This document shows positions 15,904 through 24,688 of a stretch of 64,000 bases of DNA, piece after piece. Each line of letters starts with the position of its first letter. Positions within the stretch are counted from its first letter, which is position 1. The stretch comes from CAVTLG01 sp963802635. GTDB taxonomy: Bacteria > Chloroflexota > Ktedonobacteria > Ktedonobacterales > Ktedonobacteraceae. Where the stretch lies: contig CAWDJJ010000001.1 of NCBI GenBank assembly GCA_963802635.1, positions 1,550,001-1,614,000 of the forward strand. The letters are read 5' to 3'. Under the pieces are notes generated by a model. It saw nothing but the letters and a program-made list of their open reading frames with translations. It was not told the DNA's origin and did no database searches. The translations under genes and the position numbers were made by a program.

Positions 15904-17199
15904 TTACCCTCGGAGGAAGTCATCAACCCACTTTACTGCATTCTGAAAATCAGCGGACTGTTCTGATAAGAGTGAAGGTAAGCCACTAACGAGGCGAAAT
16001 AATTCAAAAATCTCATCACGCGTCTCAGCCTCGCTCCAAGCCCATTGAATGAGAGATAAGAGTTTTTCCTGTTCCTGGGCTTTTGTTAAGTCCTCACCCA
16101 GTTCTCTAATAGCTTTCACTCTTTCATTTTTATCGTCTATACGCCCAATGGCATTCCTTGCTTCATCCCATCGCTGGTTCTTGGCATGATTATGACTGAT
16201 CGTCGAAAGCGTTTTATTTTGTTCGTCTTTTTCTTTGATTTTGGGAACGACTTCTTCGACTACCCATTCCTGAGTAGATGGGTCTCTGCGCAAAGTGGAT
16301 ATAGCATTACGACGATAGCGGGGAATGGTTATTTCTTCAATGATAGCTATAACAACAGATTTTTCCATCTGACATGTGTTCACCATATTTTCTACTAACT
16401 GAAGAAGAGTAGATTCGCACCGAACTTTGCTCTCAATACGAAGTGCTGTAGAATGAGCCTGCTCCCAATTCCCTCTTTCTCCATATGCAATAGCCAAACT
16501 GCTTTCATAAGACGCTTTACGCTTCGAGTCCCTTATGCGGCTAATTGTCTCCTCTACCTGCACCCATAGCTCTTTCTGTATCATAGTTCCTATAAGTAAG
16601 GACTCTAAATACCGCTTTGATGTTCGATCTTTGACGAGCTCAATCTGATTTTCCGCATTTTCCCAATATTGCTCCTGTACTAGATCTTCGATCAGCGTAG
16701 ACCTCAGCCAATCGATATCTAAATCGTCCAGGGGAAGCGCCAGGAGATTTTCGATCTGGTCCCAACTTTGTGCAATGATTAAACTGTGTATTCTCTGATC
16801 GAAATAGCTATTGAAGAGACGATCGTCAAGGTCCGCATTGATGAAAGCTTGAACGATATTGTGCATTCTTTTGACTTGGGTACATTGGAGAAGGGCATCT
16901 AACAGGGTATAGATGACCAGCAGGCGGATATCTATGATGCTAATCTGGTTTATGGCTTGTTCTGCCTTTGTCCATAATTGCTGCTTAATAAGAGCTTTAG
17001 CTAGAGATGCAAAAGCGTCACTTTTCTCTTGGGGGTCAGGCAACTGACAGATATAAGTTTCAGCCTGCTCCCATAGCTCTTCGGACAGCAGAGTGAGAAT
17101 TTGTACTCTCAAGTCTTCAAAGGAGACTTTTTGTTCTAGCGCTTCATGCACAGCAGCGTTGTTGTCATCACTCGAAGAAAGCGTTCTCTTCTGCTTCAC
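15904..17199 (-). CDS. helical-repeat (TPR/PPR-like) protein, third gene of the caspase-STAND operon
   Basis: 431 residues from a GTG that lies inside the end of the preceding gene (32-base overlap). It is almost wholly alpha-helical with recurring ~33-residue units of the form ELWEQAE---ICQLPDPQEKSDAFASLAKALI, closely resembling the C-terminal repeats of the 1775-residue protein encoded first in this operon (for example QQLWTKAEQAI, ENWEQA-type). No enzymatic motif and no membrane segment. Likely a duplicated sensor-like repeat domain that has become an independent protein, or a fragment of the giant protein separated by gene decay. No ribosome site is seen, so translation may depend on coupling to the upstream gene. 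Confidence 0.7.
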   Translation of the reverse strand: MKQKRTLSSSDDNNAAVHEALEQKVSFEDLRVQILTLLSEELWEQAETYICQLPDPQEKSDAFASLAKALIKQQLWTKAEQAINQISIIDIRLLVIYTLLDALLQCTQVKRMHNIVQAFINADLDDRLFNSYFDQRIHSLIIAQSWDQIENLLALPLDDLDIDWLRSTLIEDLVQEQYWENAENQIELVKDRTSKRYLESLLIGTMIQKELWVQVEETISRIRDSKRKASYESSLAIAYGERGNWEQAHSTALRIESKVRCESTLLQLVENMVNTCQMEKSVVIAIIEEITIPRYRRNAISTLRRDPSTQEWVVEEVVPKIKEKDEQNKTLSTISHNHAKNQRWDEARNAIGRIDDKNERVKAIRELGEDLTKAQEQEKLLSLIQWAWSEAETRDEIFELFRLVSGLPSLLSEQSADFQNAVKWVDDFLRG

Positions 17200-17425
17200 G
17201 CAGATTTTCTACTGCTTTTACCTCATTTACTGCATCTAAGTTAACTAGAGCATCGAGTTCAATTTGACATAATACATCTGGATTGGCTTCACTTAAAGCC
17301 TCCTTTTTTCTGCGCCGTCGTCCCCCTCGACGACCGCGTGATCTTCTTTTCTTTAGTGTGAGAATAAGCATGGTGGCATCGGGATCGGCATTGTTTTCCT
17401 CTTGTATATTATGTTCATTACTCAT
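17168..17425 (-). CDS. small arginine-rich protein, second gene of the caspase-STAND operon
   Basis: 85 residues, starting 20 bases after the stop of the giant protein. The centre is strongly basic (KKRRSRGRRGGRRRRKKEA) and the C-terminal half is acidic (ELDALVNLDAVNEVKAVENLREAEE), so the protein is bipolar. The basic block is nearly the same as one near the C terminus of the giant caspase-like protein (KKGRSRTRRGGRRRGKK), which points to partial duplication of that tail. The motif suggests nucleic-acid or acidic-surface binding. It may represent the 5' end of the following helical-repeat gene separated by a frameshift. Confidence 0.6.
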   Translation of the reverse strand: MSNEHNIQEENNADPDATMLILTLKKRRSRGRRGGRRRRKKEALSEANPDVLCQIELDALVNLDAVNEVKAVENLREAEENAFFE

Positions 17426-17444
17426 AGAGTGTTCCTGTCTATGT

Positions 17445-20400
17445 TCATCTTTTTTGCTGATCAGAGTTATTTGCTATCATTATCCTCGCTTCGGTATCAG
17501 AATTGCTGTCGCCATCGTCGTCTTCGATGTCAGAAGTATTATCATCAGACCGATAGACCCTATCTGGGGCTGATAGAAAATCATTTGCGCTGAGTGCTGA
17601 CTCTCCATCGATTTGTGAATCAGACCAAGTTGTACTTCCCAGGTCGCTGTTGTTGCTCTTTTTACCGCGCCGTCTTCCTCCTCGACGGGTACGTGATCTT
17701 CCTTTCTTTGTCGGCGTAGGGTTAGTGTCCTGAGCGGTAGCTACAGAACTTCCGCCCTCATCTTTTGTTTGCTGTTGCATTAGTGGAGATTTACCAGGAC
17801 TGTTTCCGTTTTGTGCCTGCGCAGCTTTTTTTCGCCAGAGGCGATCTGGTCTTGCCTGGGTAAGCAGTGCGACTGGTGAGCGATCACGGAGTTCATCTTC
17901 TAATTCCGGTAGTTCCTCGTCATCTTGATTTACTACTTGGGCGTTATTGATAGCATCCAGAACTTCCTGCCAAGTAGCTTCTGCATCATCCCAGCACTGA
18001 AATCGGGCCTGCGCTCCTCCTAGCTTGACAAGAGTTCTAATTTGATCATTTTTATCTCTAATATCATTGATAATCTCCCTAGCTTCTCGCCATTCGCTAC
18101 CAGCTTCATCCCGTAAGGAGGCTAAACTCAATTCTGCACCCAACTCAATCAAAGCCTGGGCCTGCACATTTATTTGCAGTGTGAGAATGATATCTCTGGC
18201 TCGATCCCACTCCCTAGCCTGCATAAATGCACGTGCAAGATTACGAGCACTATTATCACGAGCATCAATTCTATCGCTGGATTGAATCAAATCAGACCGA
18301 AGGATTTTCTCTGCTTCAAGCCAAAATTCTTCGGCCAGTTCGGCCAGTTGCTTCTGGGCATATGCTTGCCCCAGAAGCGCCAGGGCACAGACACGCACAT
18401 CGTATTGCTCAATAGTATCGATTGCCTCTTCTGCACGCTCCAATAGCTGAGCCTGAATGAAGACTTTGACCAAGTTCCATTGGATCCATCCTCTTTGGTA
18501 TCCTTCAACCTTTGAGATACTACTCAATGCTTTAGCCCATAGCTGTTCAGCCTCTTGTTGTTGTGCTGTGAGGAAATAAGCTAGCCCGAGCTTACTAAAT
18601 AACTTACTACTATGTTGCAAATCAGTAATGTGAGGAAGAAGGGCCTTAGCCTTCTCAACTTGCTGTCCCGACAACAAAGAGGCCCCCAGATCACTTAACA
18701 TCCATGATCGCTTTTTATCATTGATCTCAAATGAGAGAAGAATCTCTTCTGCCCGCTGCCAGCATTTGAGAGCATCTTCGCTCCGACGATTCTGGATAAA
18801 GATTTCGCCAAGCTCCCGCCAGGCTTCGGCTTGCACTAGTGGATCTCCCTCTATAAGGGCAATGGTTTCTTTTGCCTCTTTCCAGAAATGAGCATAGGCC
18901 AGAGCAAGAGACGACTCTCGCCAGAGCTTGCTCTGTATTTCATTGTCATGAATACGATAGATGAGTTTCTTGACACGTTCCCATCGTCCTATACGTTGCA
19001 GCTTTGCTACTCTCCCTCGCACTTCATTATATTCAAGTGAGTTTGCTTGCTGGGGATTAGTGCTATTATGAGTCTGCCTTTGTGCCCTTTCCATATCAAT
19101 GAGCGTAATCCGCAAAATATTCATTTGCTCATCACTTTTTTGCAGGCTAATATTGCTCTCGATCTCATCCCATGTGTGGTCTGCAAGACTTATATTTCCT
19201 TCTTCTGCGTAAAAAATAGCCTGTTCACATAATTCTCTGATATGTGTCTCACGATCTTCTATAAGTTTTATTTCGTCATTAGCTAAATCCTCATGGCCGT
19301 TTTTTAATAGGCTGCAAATATATACATAATGTGCATCGTTATAAAGATCCTCGTGCATTTCTTTTAGCTGCTCAAGATGATCATTAGCCGCCTCCCATTT
19401 ACGTTCCTGTACTAATGCAATGATCAGATCGTGACGGGCTTCGGCTTTGTCTTCAAGTGTGGGAACCTTGCCGATCAGTTGTTCAACTTGCGACCAAGCT
19501 TTCTTGTTGATGTAGGCTTTTCTTACAAGTGCCCAGGCACAGCTCTGCTCGTGTGAGGTACGAAAGCGGGCAATAGCCTCTTCAGCAGCAGTCCACATGT
19601 GCATCTGTGCCAGACTTTGTACCAATTTATTGGTTGCTTCTGCCTGTTTATGAGATGAGTTGCGGATAAGGGAGATACAGCTTTTTGCTTCTTTCAATGC
19701 TTGTATTCCCTTCTTTTCTTGTTTGTATCGATACCGAACTTCTGCAATGGAACACCAGAGTTCAACTTGCTCCATCAGGGAAGTAGCCTTGATTTGCTGC
19801 TCAATAAGCGACCATATATGTAAAGTGGCAAGTGCCTGACTAGATTGGTACATCTTTTCCAGTGCTTCTGCTAAATAAACCAAGACACGGGTCTTCCAAT
19901 AGGGATCATTGATGACTGGAATGAGTTGCTCACATTCATCGATAGATTGGCTATCGACAAGCTTCTGGCAAAGCATAGAAACACAGCGAGAGCGTATTTT
20001 ACCGTTTAGAATTTCCTTTGCAATGGATAGTGCTTGCTGTTGTTGGTGATGCTGGACAAGCATTTCACAATATTTTTCTCTGAGCTTATCTTTGTATATA
20101 TCATTAGCCGTATGTATATCATTAACCATAAGTGCAATGAGTTTTTGGGCTTCGTTATATTGTGCTTGTTGGATATAGATACTGTCCAGTTGGTAAAGGG
20201 TTTCGGCACGAAAATCCGATTTTGTAGCATCTAAGATCTGTTTAATATAATCCCAGTGTTCCCATTGAGCCAGGATTTGAGCCAGTTGCCGCGCTGCACG
20301 AGTCCAGTCCTTCTCGTTACTCACTGCGGGAATGACTTTACATACCTGAAACAGGGTACTTAGTTGCTTAGAAATATGTTCTTGATCGTTGATAAACTGC

Positions 20401-22772
20401 GCGATTTCGAGCAAGGCAAACGCTTTGGTCTCTGGTCGCGTCTGGAGTTCGGCAAGATCCAAAGCTTTCTGTTTGCGATTGAGAAGCATCAGTAGGCGAA
20501 AGGCTTCAATAGGGTATTGATCGGCCTTGCTTGTTAAGCTGCAATACAATAAGGAGTAACGCCAGAGATTAGGTAACTGAGCAATCCCGTCGGCATAGAT
20601 CCACTTTGCCGCACTAGCAGCCTGTTTGCCTAAATTCAGATCCTGAGCATATGCACGCATCCCAGAATCGAGGTAACTAATCTTATTGCGGCCATATTGA
20701 CCTTTATTTAAGACCTCAAAAAGACGTTCCCATTCTTTACTGCCTGCGTTGCCTGCATAGTAAAGATGGGTAATGTAATGCTTCTGCGCATATTCCCGCC
20801 TATCTTGTTCAACATCATCATAAGAGTCTTTCTCCCAGATAATGGAGATGTTATCACGCTCACACCAACGCGTCATCAACCCATGCCATTTCATCTCTTC
20901 GCGAGGAAGAAACTCGTTCTGACGTAGAAACTGATAGAGCATCAAGTGAAAAAGTGAATAACGAGGATATTGATGCCCATCCTCTGATACCAGGCCAGCT
21001 AAACTCTCCAAGCCATCTTTTAAGCGGTGCTCACTCACATCGGCAATAATTTGTTTGATATGACTCAGGCTGAGGGGATCACGAGCAACGAGGAGCACGC
21101 CCAGGATGGGACGAATAACTTGTTCCCAATCTAGCTTATTTTTCTTGAAACGCTCCATTGCCCAATAAAAGATCTGCTCTGGATTGTTTGAAATACGTTG
21201 TACAAACGCGGCGATATCTGCTACATTCTCTATCTCTGACGTTTGTAGGTTTTGTAATTCAGTAGCAGCTAAACCAAGAAAAAGTGCATTGCCTTGTAAT
21301 TTTGCATGGATACGATCAGCATGAAATGGAGGGATGAATACCTGTTTTCGCTTTAAGATAAGATCAAAATCTCGCCGACTTAAATTAGCGAGGCGATATT
21401 GGTACAATGGTTTTAATAATTTGAGTGGTCGTAGTGTATCATCAGGACGTGTGCCGAGCGCGAGAACAATACCAGGAGGAAGATCTGTAGGCAAAAAGCT
21501 TAAATCGCGAGTATTATCTTCTTGCTCCAATTGGTCAAGACCGTCAATAAAAATGACTTCCTGCCTTCCTTTATCTGCTACTTCTTTTAACACCTTTATA
21601 AAATTCTCTTTTAGTACCGTTCGGATCTCACTTCTCACGTAGATATCTGGCAACTGGTATTTACGAACTAATCGAGCAATTAGGTTACGTAACAAAACAG
21701 TTTGATGATCTGGCACTGGCCTGAAAGGAATGAAATGGAAAGCAGTCTGCTCAACACCATAATCAGCTACTAAGCGTGCTATAATACTGCTTTTGCCTTC
21801 ACCGGCGTGAGCGGCGATGGTCAGATACCCACCATATGGCTGTTTTTCGTGAATGCGTTGTTTAATCTCATTGAGTTCTCTGGTACGTCCAACAAAACCC
21901 TCAAGTCGACTACGCATAAAACCGCTATGATCCGCGAGAGCGGTTTTGAAAACATCAGCAAGCTCCTCTGCATAACGATCGCCAAGACTTCTCCCGCTTG
22001 CATCTCTCTGTGGAGAAATAAACCAGATCGTTTGTGCTTCATCTTTGCTCTTGTTGCATAATGGGACAGGCATCAGTGTATGAGGAGGTTTCAAAATCTT
22101 GTTTGCCTCATCGCGAAACATACTCATTTTTTGCAAGATATTGCCAAGAGAGAGCAAATCACCACCATTGGGAGATACATCCTTCAAACGTGAGCCAAAG
22201 GAGTTCAGCAATATCCAGGACAAGAAACCTGTTCCACCATCCGCCCTGAAAGCGCGAGCTTGTTTGGGATTGGTGCAGGCAGTCAGGGCAATACTGGCAA
22301 AGTCTTTCAGGCCAAGTTTGGAGAAAAAAGCAGCCTGCTCTACGCTTTCGGAGAGAGCTTCAAAGGCGACACCACTATAGCAACAATCTAAAATGAGAAC
22401 CGTCTGCCTAGCTTTGCACCTTTTTGTCAGACAACGCTTGATGGATCTGATTGCTATTGCAAAAGTCTCGAGGTCGCTCCTATTTGTATCATTGCAGATG
22501 AGATAGAGTTCTTCATCCTCTAATATTGCGTAGCCAGAAAAGTAGATGATTAGCAAGTCGTCTTCCTCACATTTTTCAAGAAACTGCCCAAGTTGATCTA
22601 ACGTTTTTTCACGTTCCCTGGCTATCTCATATTTAACATACTCGAACTCGCATGGACTCTTTTTCAGGGAATTGGCAAGCTGTTCTACATCTCGTTCGGC
22701 ATACGGAAGCGAAGGCCAGATGGGGCTTTGTGGGCCATTAGCCCCGATAAGAAAAGCATAGCGTTTTTGCAT
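17445..22772 (-). CDS. caspase-like (peptidase C14) / STAND NTPase / helical-repeat protein
   Basis: 1775 residues from ATG 22772, which follows GGAGAGG; a GTG two codons earlier is less likely. Domains in order: residues 1-250 caspase-like fold (RYAFLIGANGP start, LLIIYFSGYA, VLILDCCYSG with the catalytic Cys at ~131); residues ~290-560 STAND P-loop NTPase (FVGRTREL, Walker A HAGEGKSS, Walker B VIFIDGLDQL, ALGTRPDD sensor-like loop); ~560-650 winged-helix-like; ~650-1620 tandem TPR-like helices; then an acidic/Ser-rich tail with the basic block KKGRSRTRRGGRRRGKK. The His of the caspase dyad (usual SGHG) is replaced by Tyr (SGYA). The layout effector-NTPase-repeat sensor is that of bacterial STAND defence proteins and signalling proteases. 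First gene of a three-gene operon with a palindrome upstream. Confidence 0.88.
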   Translation of the reverse strand: MQKRYAFLIGANGPQSPIWPSLPYAERDVEQLANSLKKSPCEFEYVKYEIAREREKTLDQLGQFLEKCEEDDLLIIYFSGYAILEDEELYLICNDTNRSDLETFAIAIRSIKRCLTKRCKARQTVLILDCCYSGVAFEALSESVEQAAFFSKLGLKDFASIALTACTNPKQARAFRADGGTGFLSWILLNSFGSRLKDVSPNGGDLLSLGNILQKMSMFRDEANKILKPPHTLMPVPLCNKSKDEAQTIWFISPQRDASGRSLGDRYAEELADVFKTALADHSGFMRSRLEGFVGRTRELNEIKQRIHEKQPYGGYLTIAAHAGEGKSSIIARLVADYGVEQTAFHFIPFRPVPDHQTVLLRNLIARLVRKYQLPDIYVRSEIRTVLKENFIKVLKEVADKGRQEVIFIDGLDQLEQEDNTRDLSFLPTDLPPGIVLALGTRPDDTLRPLKLLKPLYQYRLANLSRRDFDLILKRKQVFIPPFHADRIHAKLQGNALFLGLAATELQNLQTSEIENVADIAAFVQRISNNPEQIFYWAMERFKKNKLDWEQVIRPILGVLLVARDPLSLSHIKQIIADVSEHRLKDGLESLAGLVSEDGHQYPRYSLFHLMLYQFLRQNEFLPREEMKWHGLMTRWCERDNISIIWEKDSYDDVEQDRREYAQKHYITHLYYAGNAGSKEWERLFEVLNKGQYGRNKISYLDSGMRAYAQDLNLGKQAASAAKWIYADGIAQLPNLWRYSLLYCSLTSKADQYPIEAFRLLMLLNRKQKALDLAELQTRPETKAFALLEIAQFINDQEHISKQLSTLFQVCKVIPAVSNEKDWTRAARQLAQILAQWEHWDYIKQILDATKSDFRAETLYQLDSIYIQQAQYNEAQKLIALMVNDIHTANDIYKDKLREKYCEMLVQHHQQQQALSIAKEILNGKIRSRCVSMLCQKLVDSQSIDECEQLIPVINDPYWKTRVLVYLAEALEKMYQSSQALATLHIWSLIEQQIKATSLMEQVELWCSIAEVRYRYKQEKKGIQALKEAKSCISLIRNSSHKQAEATNKLVQSLAQMHMWTAAEEAIARFRTSHEQSCAWALVRKAYINKKAWSQVEQLIGKVPTLEDKAEARHDLIIALVQERKWEAANDHLEQLKEMHEDLYNDAHYVYICSLLKNGHEDLANDEIKLIEDRETHIRELCEQAIFYAEEGNISLADHTWDEIESNISLQKSDEQMNILRITLIDMERAQRQTHNSTNPQQANSLEYNEVRGRVAKLQRIGRWERVKKLIYRIHDNEIQSKLWRESSLALAYAHFWKEAKETIALIEGDPLVQAEAWRELGEIFIQNRRSEDALKCWQRAEEILLSFEINDKKRSWMLSDLGASLLSGQQVEKAKALLPHITDLQHSSKLFSKLGLAYFLTAQQQEAEQLWAKALSSISKVEGYQRGWIQWNLVKVFIQAQLLERAEEAIDTIEQYDVRVCALALLGQAYAQKQLAELAEEFWLEAEKILRSDLIQSSDRIDARDNSARNLARAFMQAREWDRARDIILTLQINVQAQALIELGAELSLASLRDEAGSEWREAREIINDIRDKNDQIRTLVKLGGAQARFQCWDDAEATWQEVLDAINNAQVVNQDDEELPELEDELRDRSPVALLTQARPDRLWRKKAAQAQNGNSPGKSPLMQQQTKDEGGSSVATAQDTNPTPTKKGRSRTRRGGRRRGKKSNNSDLGSTTWSDSQIDGESALSANDFLSAPDRVYRSDDNTSDIEDDDGDSNSDTEARIMIANNSDQQKR

Positions 22773-22837
22773 TATCACCTCTCCAATTTCTTACTGCTTT
22801 TTTCTGGTCGCAATGATGCTGTTTAATCTATATCTTT

Positions 22838-22855
22838 TGTTGACGTATGTCAACA
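22838..22855. promoter_or_regulatory. palindromic operator candidate upstream of the caspase-STAND operon
   Basis: TGTTGAC-GTAT-GTCAACA is a perfect 7+7 inverted repeat with a 4-base spacer, 66 bases before the start of the giant gene. This is the usual size of a dimeric repressor site. It contains TTGAC, which could also serve as a -35 box. Confidence 0.5.
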
Positions 22856-23313
22856 GCATGTAAAGAATGCTTTCAGGCCGCTCATGGTCTGTTGAAAGAT
22901 ACGTTATTTTTCATTGGACAGGCTATGACATTTCACAGTACTTAGAAAAATTTATTCTCCTGTAAAAAGTCCTTCTATTCTTAAAAAGGTTATGTAACGT
23001 TTGCAATCGCTGATAGCCAGAAGGGGGCAGAGTACCGAATGTTCGCAAATACACAACTCGCGTCTCATAATGTTGAAGTTGTTCTGCGCTATTGCCTTCT
23101 GCAGTAGCAATAGAAACGATATTATAGACATATATTGTGGTATCATGTGTTCTAGCGAGGAGTTGCGCGTGCATATGTGGAACACGAAATATTTACCAAC
23201 TTTTCCTATTTTTGTAGGTTGCCAGACCTCAAATACATACAATAAACTATTATAAATCAACTATATTGTTGCTAAAACTGGAGCACGAACAGTTTCAGGA
23301 GGACTACCACGCT
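22856..23313. other. divergent intergenic region, no gene found
   Basis: About 460 bases between the divergent caspase-STAND operon and the WD40 fragment. Apart from the palindrome at its left edge I see only AT-rich DNA; short open frames here lack ribosome sites and recognisable content. Confidence 0.5.
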
Positions 23314-23625
23314 ATGATCGATCCAGTAAAACCCAAATCCAATGATGCTATGAACATCTCATTGTTGCATACTCTGAAGGGTCACACGTCTCCTATCTAC
23401 ACTGTGGCTTGGTCACCAGATGGTCTATGGATCGTATCTGGCTCAGAAGACGGGATCATGCGAAACTGGGAGACAAGCAGCGGAAATGTTCAACATATCT
23501 TGAAGGGACATGAAGGTCTCATCTCGTCTGTGGCTTGTTCACAGAGGAGCAGATTAGTAGCCGATGGACTCGTGGTTATAAATTCATTCGTTGTAACATA
23601 TGCGATACCAAAACCTCTCTGCTAG
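23314..23625 (+). pseudogene. WD40-repeat fragment
   Basis: From ATG 23314 (AGGAGG 11 bases upstream) the protein has 103 residues. It contains one complete WD40 blade, TLKGHTSPIYTVAWSPDG and IVSGSEDGIMRNWE, and the start of a second, ILKGHEGLISSVACS, then loses the pattern in unrelated sequence. WD40 propellers need about seven blades, so this is a remnant of a larger protein of the type common in these bacteria. The second blade breaks where the downstream TIR gene's frame begins, which suggests a deletion or recombination junction near 23535. Confidence 0.7.
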
Positions 23626-24293
23626 AAGGAAGGATATATTCCTTAGAATCGTCTCCGCTACTGTGCAGAGAAACAAATCAGATGAATAAGCCAGGATCAG
23701 GTAGACAATGGGATAGCGTAAATGCGTTAACAACGCAAGATGGTAAGATAGACGTGGAAACCTCTCATCGCCAGCAAATGAATACTAACAAAAATACTGC
23801 AATAACTATTCATGTCTACGTCTCTTGTGCTCGTACCGAAATGGATGAGAAACTGTATGCTCGGTTAAATGAACAACTGAGTATGCTAAAACGACAACCA
23901 GATATTCATTTCTGGGATAAACAATCTATTGATGCGGGAGCGAATTGGCAGCAAGAAATTGTTGACCGTATAAGCCAGGCCCACCTCATTTTACTACTGT
24001 TTAGTTCAGATTTTCTGGCTTCTGACGAATGCTATCAGGAAATGGAACTGGCAGCCAAAGGGAGAGATGAGAGAGGGGCTTGCGTGATTCCTATTCTTAT
24101 GCGTCCATCCGATTGGCAAAATACGCTCATTCATATGCTTAAACCATTACCCACCGATCGAAAATCCATCAGTGAGCAAACCGATTGCGAAAAAGCGCTA
24201 CATGATGTTGCTGGGCATATCCGAGACATCATCGAAAAAATACGGCAAGGACTATCTGCGACTGATACAACAACTACGAGGAGCGATTACTAA
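23535..24293 (+). CDS. TIR-domain protein, probably the 3' remnant of a larger signalling protein
   Basis: 252 residues if read from 23535; a standalone start could be ATG 23681. Residues ~90-230 are a TIR domain: HVYVSCARTEMDEKLYARL, HFWDKQSIDAGANWQQEI, AHLILLLFSSDFLASDECY-QEMELA (with the Glu position used by NAD-cleaving TIRs) and VIPILMRPSDWQN. Upstream, FIRCNICDTKTSLLE looks like half of a zinc-ribbon, and GRQWDSVNALTTQDGKI resembles linkers before TIR domains in large Roco/STAND proteins of Ktedonobacteria. So the gene probably once encoded a much longer receptor. It overlaps the WD40 remnant in another frame. Whether TIR is still expressed is unknown. Confidence 0.65.
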   Translation: MFTEEQISSRWTRGYKFIRCNICDTKTSLLEGRIYSLESSPLLCRETNQMNKPGSGRQWDSVNALTTQDGKIDVETSHRQQMNTNKNTAITIHVYVSCARTEMDEKLYARLNEQLSMLKRQPDIHFWDKQSIDAGANWQQEIVDRISQAHLILLLFSSDFLASDECYQEMELAAKGRDERGACVIPILMRPSDWQNTLIHMLKPLPTDRKSISEQTDCEKALHDVAGHIRDIIEKIRQGLSATDTTTTRSDY

Positions 24294-24452
24294 CTACTCT
24301 CATTATGGCGTAAGCATGTAAGGGAGGTTAGAAGATCAAGACAAGATCGTCAGCAATGTTGAAAGCGTCTAACAGACTCCTCAGAAATCGTCACTCGTGC
24401 CATAAGTTATTCTGCTGTCCAGTCAAGTTCCTCGTTAAGAAGGTCGCTCGTT

Positions 24453-24483
24453 TATTCTAGCGTTGCTCTCTTCTCTATGCAAG
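24453..24483 (-). repeat. copy of the nth promoter segment
   Basis: 31 bases matching 15724-15754 with four changes and preserving TTGCAT-N17-TAGAAT on the minus strand. It points left toward the end of the TIR gene, where there is nothing to express, so it is probably a relic. The rest of the 395-base gap 24294-24688 holds no gene I can support. Confidence 0.5.
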
Positions 24484-24688
24484 AGGGGTGGCATGAAGAA
24501 GCGATTTGACTCGTGACCAGACACCCTACAGAGCAAGAGGGAGGGTGAACCGGAAAGTGGAAACAACCGTCGCTGTTGCTAGCGGAATTGCAGGTTTGGT
24601 TGAGGCTGATGCAGAGGCGTGAGCAATGGTCAAGCGGCTGCATAGGTTCTGTACAGCCGCTTTCGTCGCAATGAGCAATGTTTGCACC

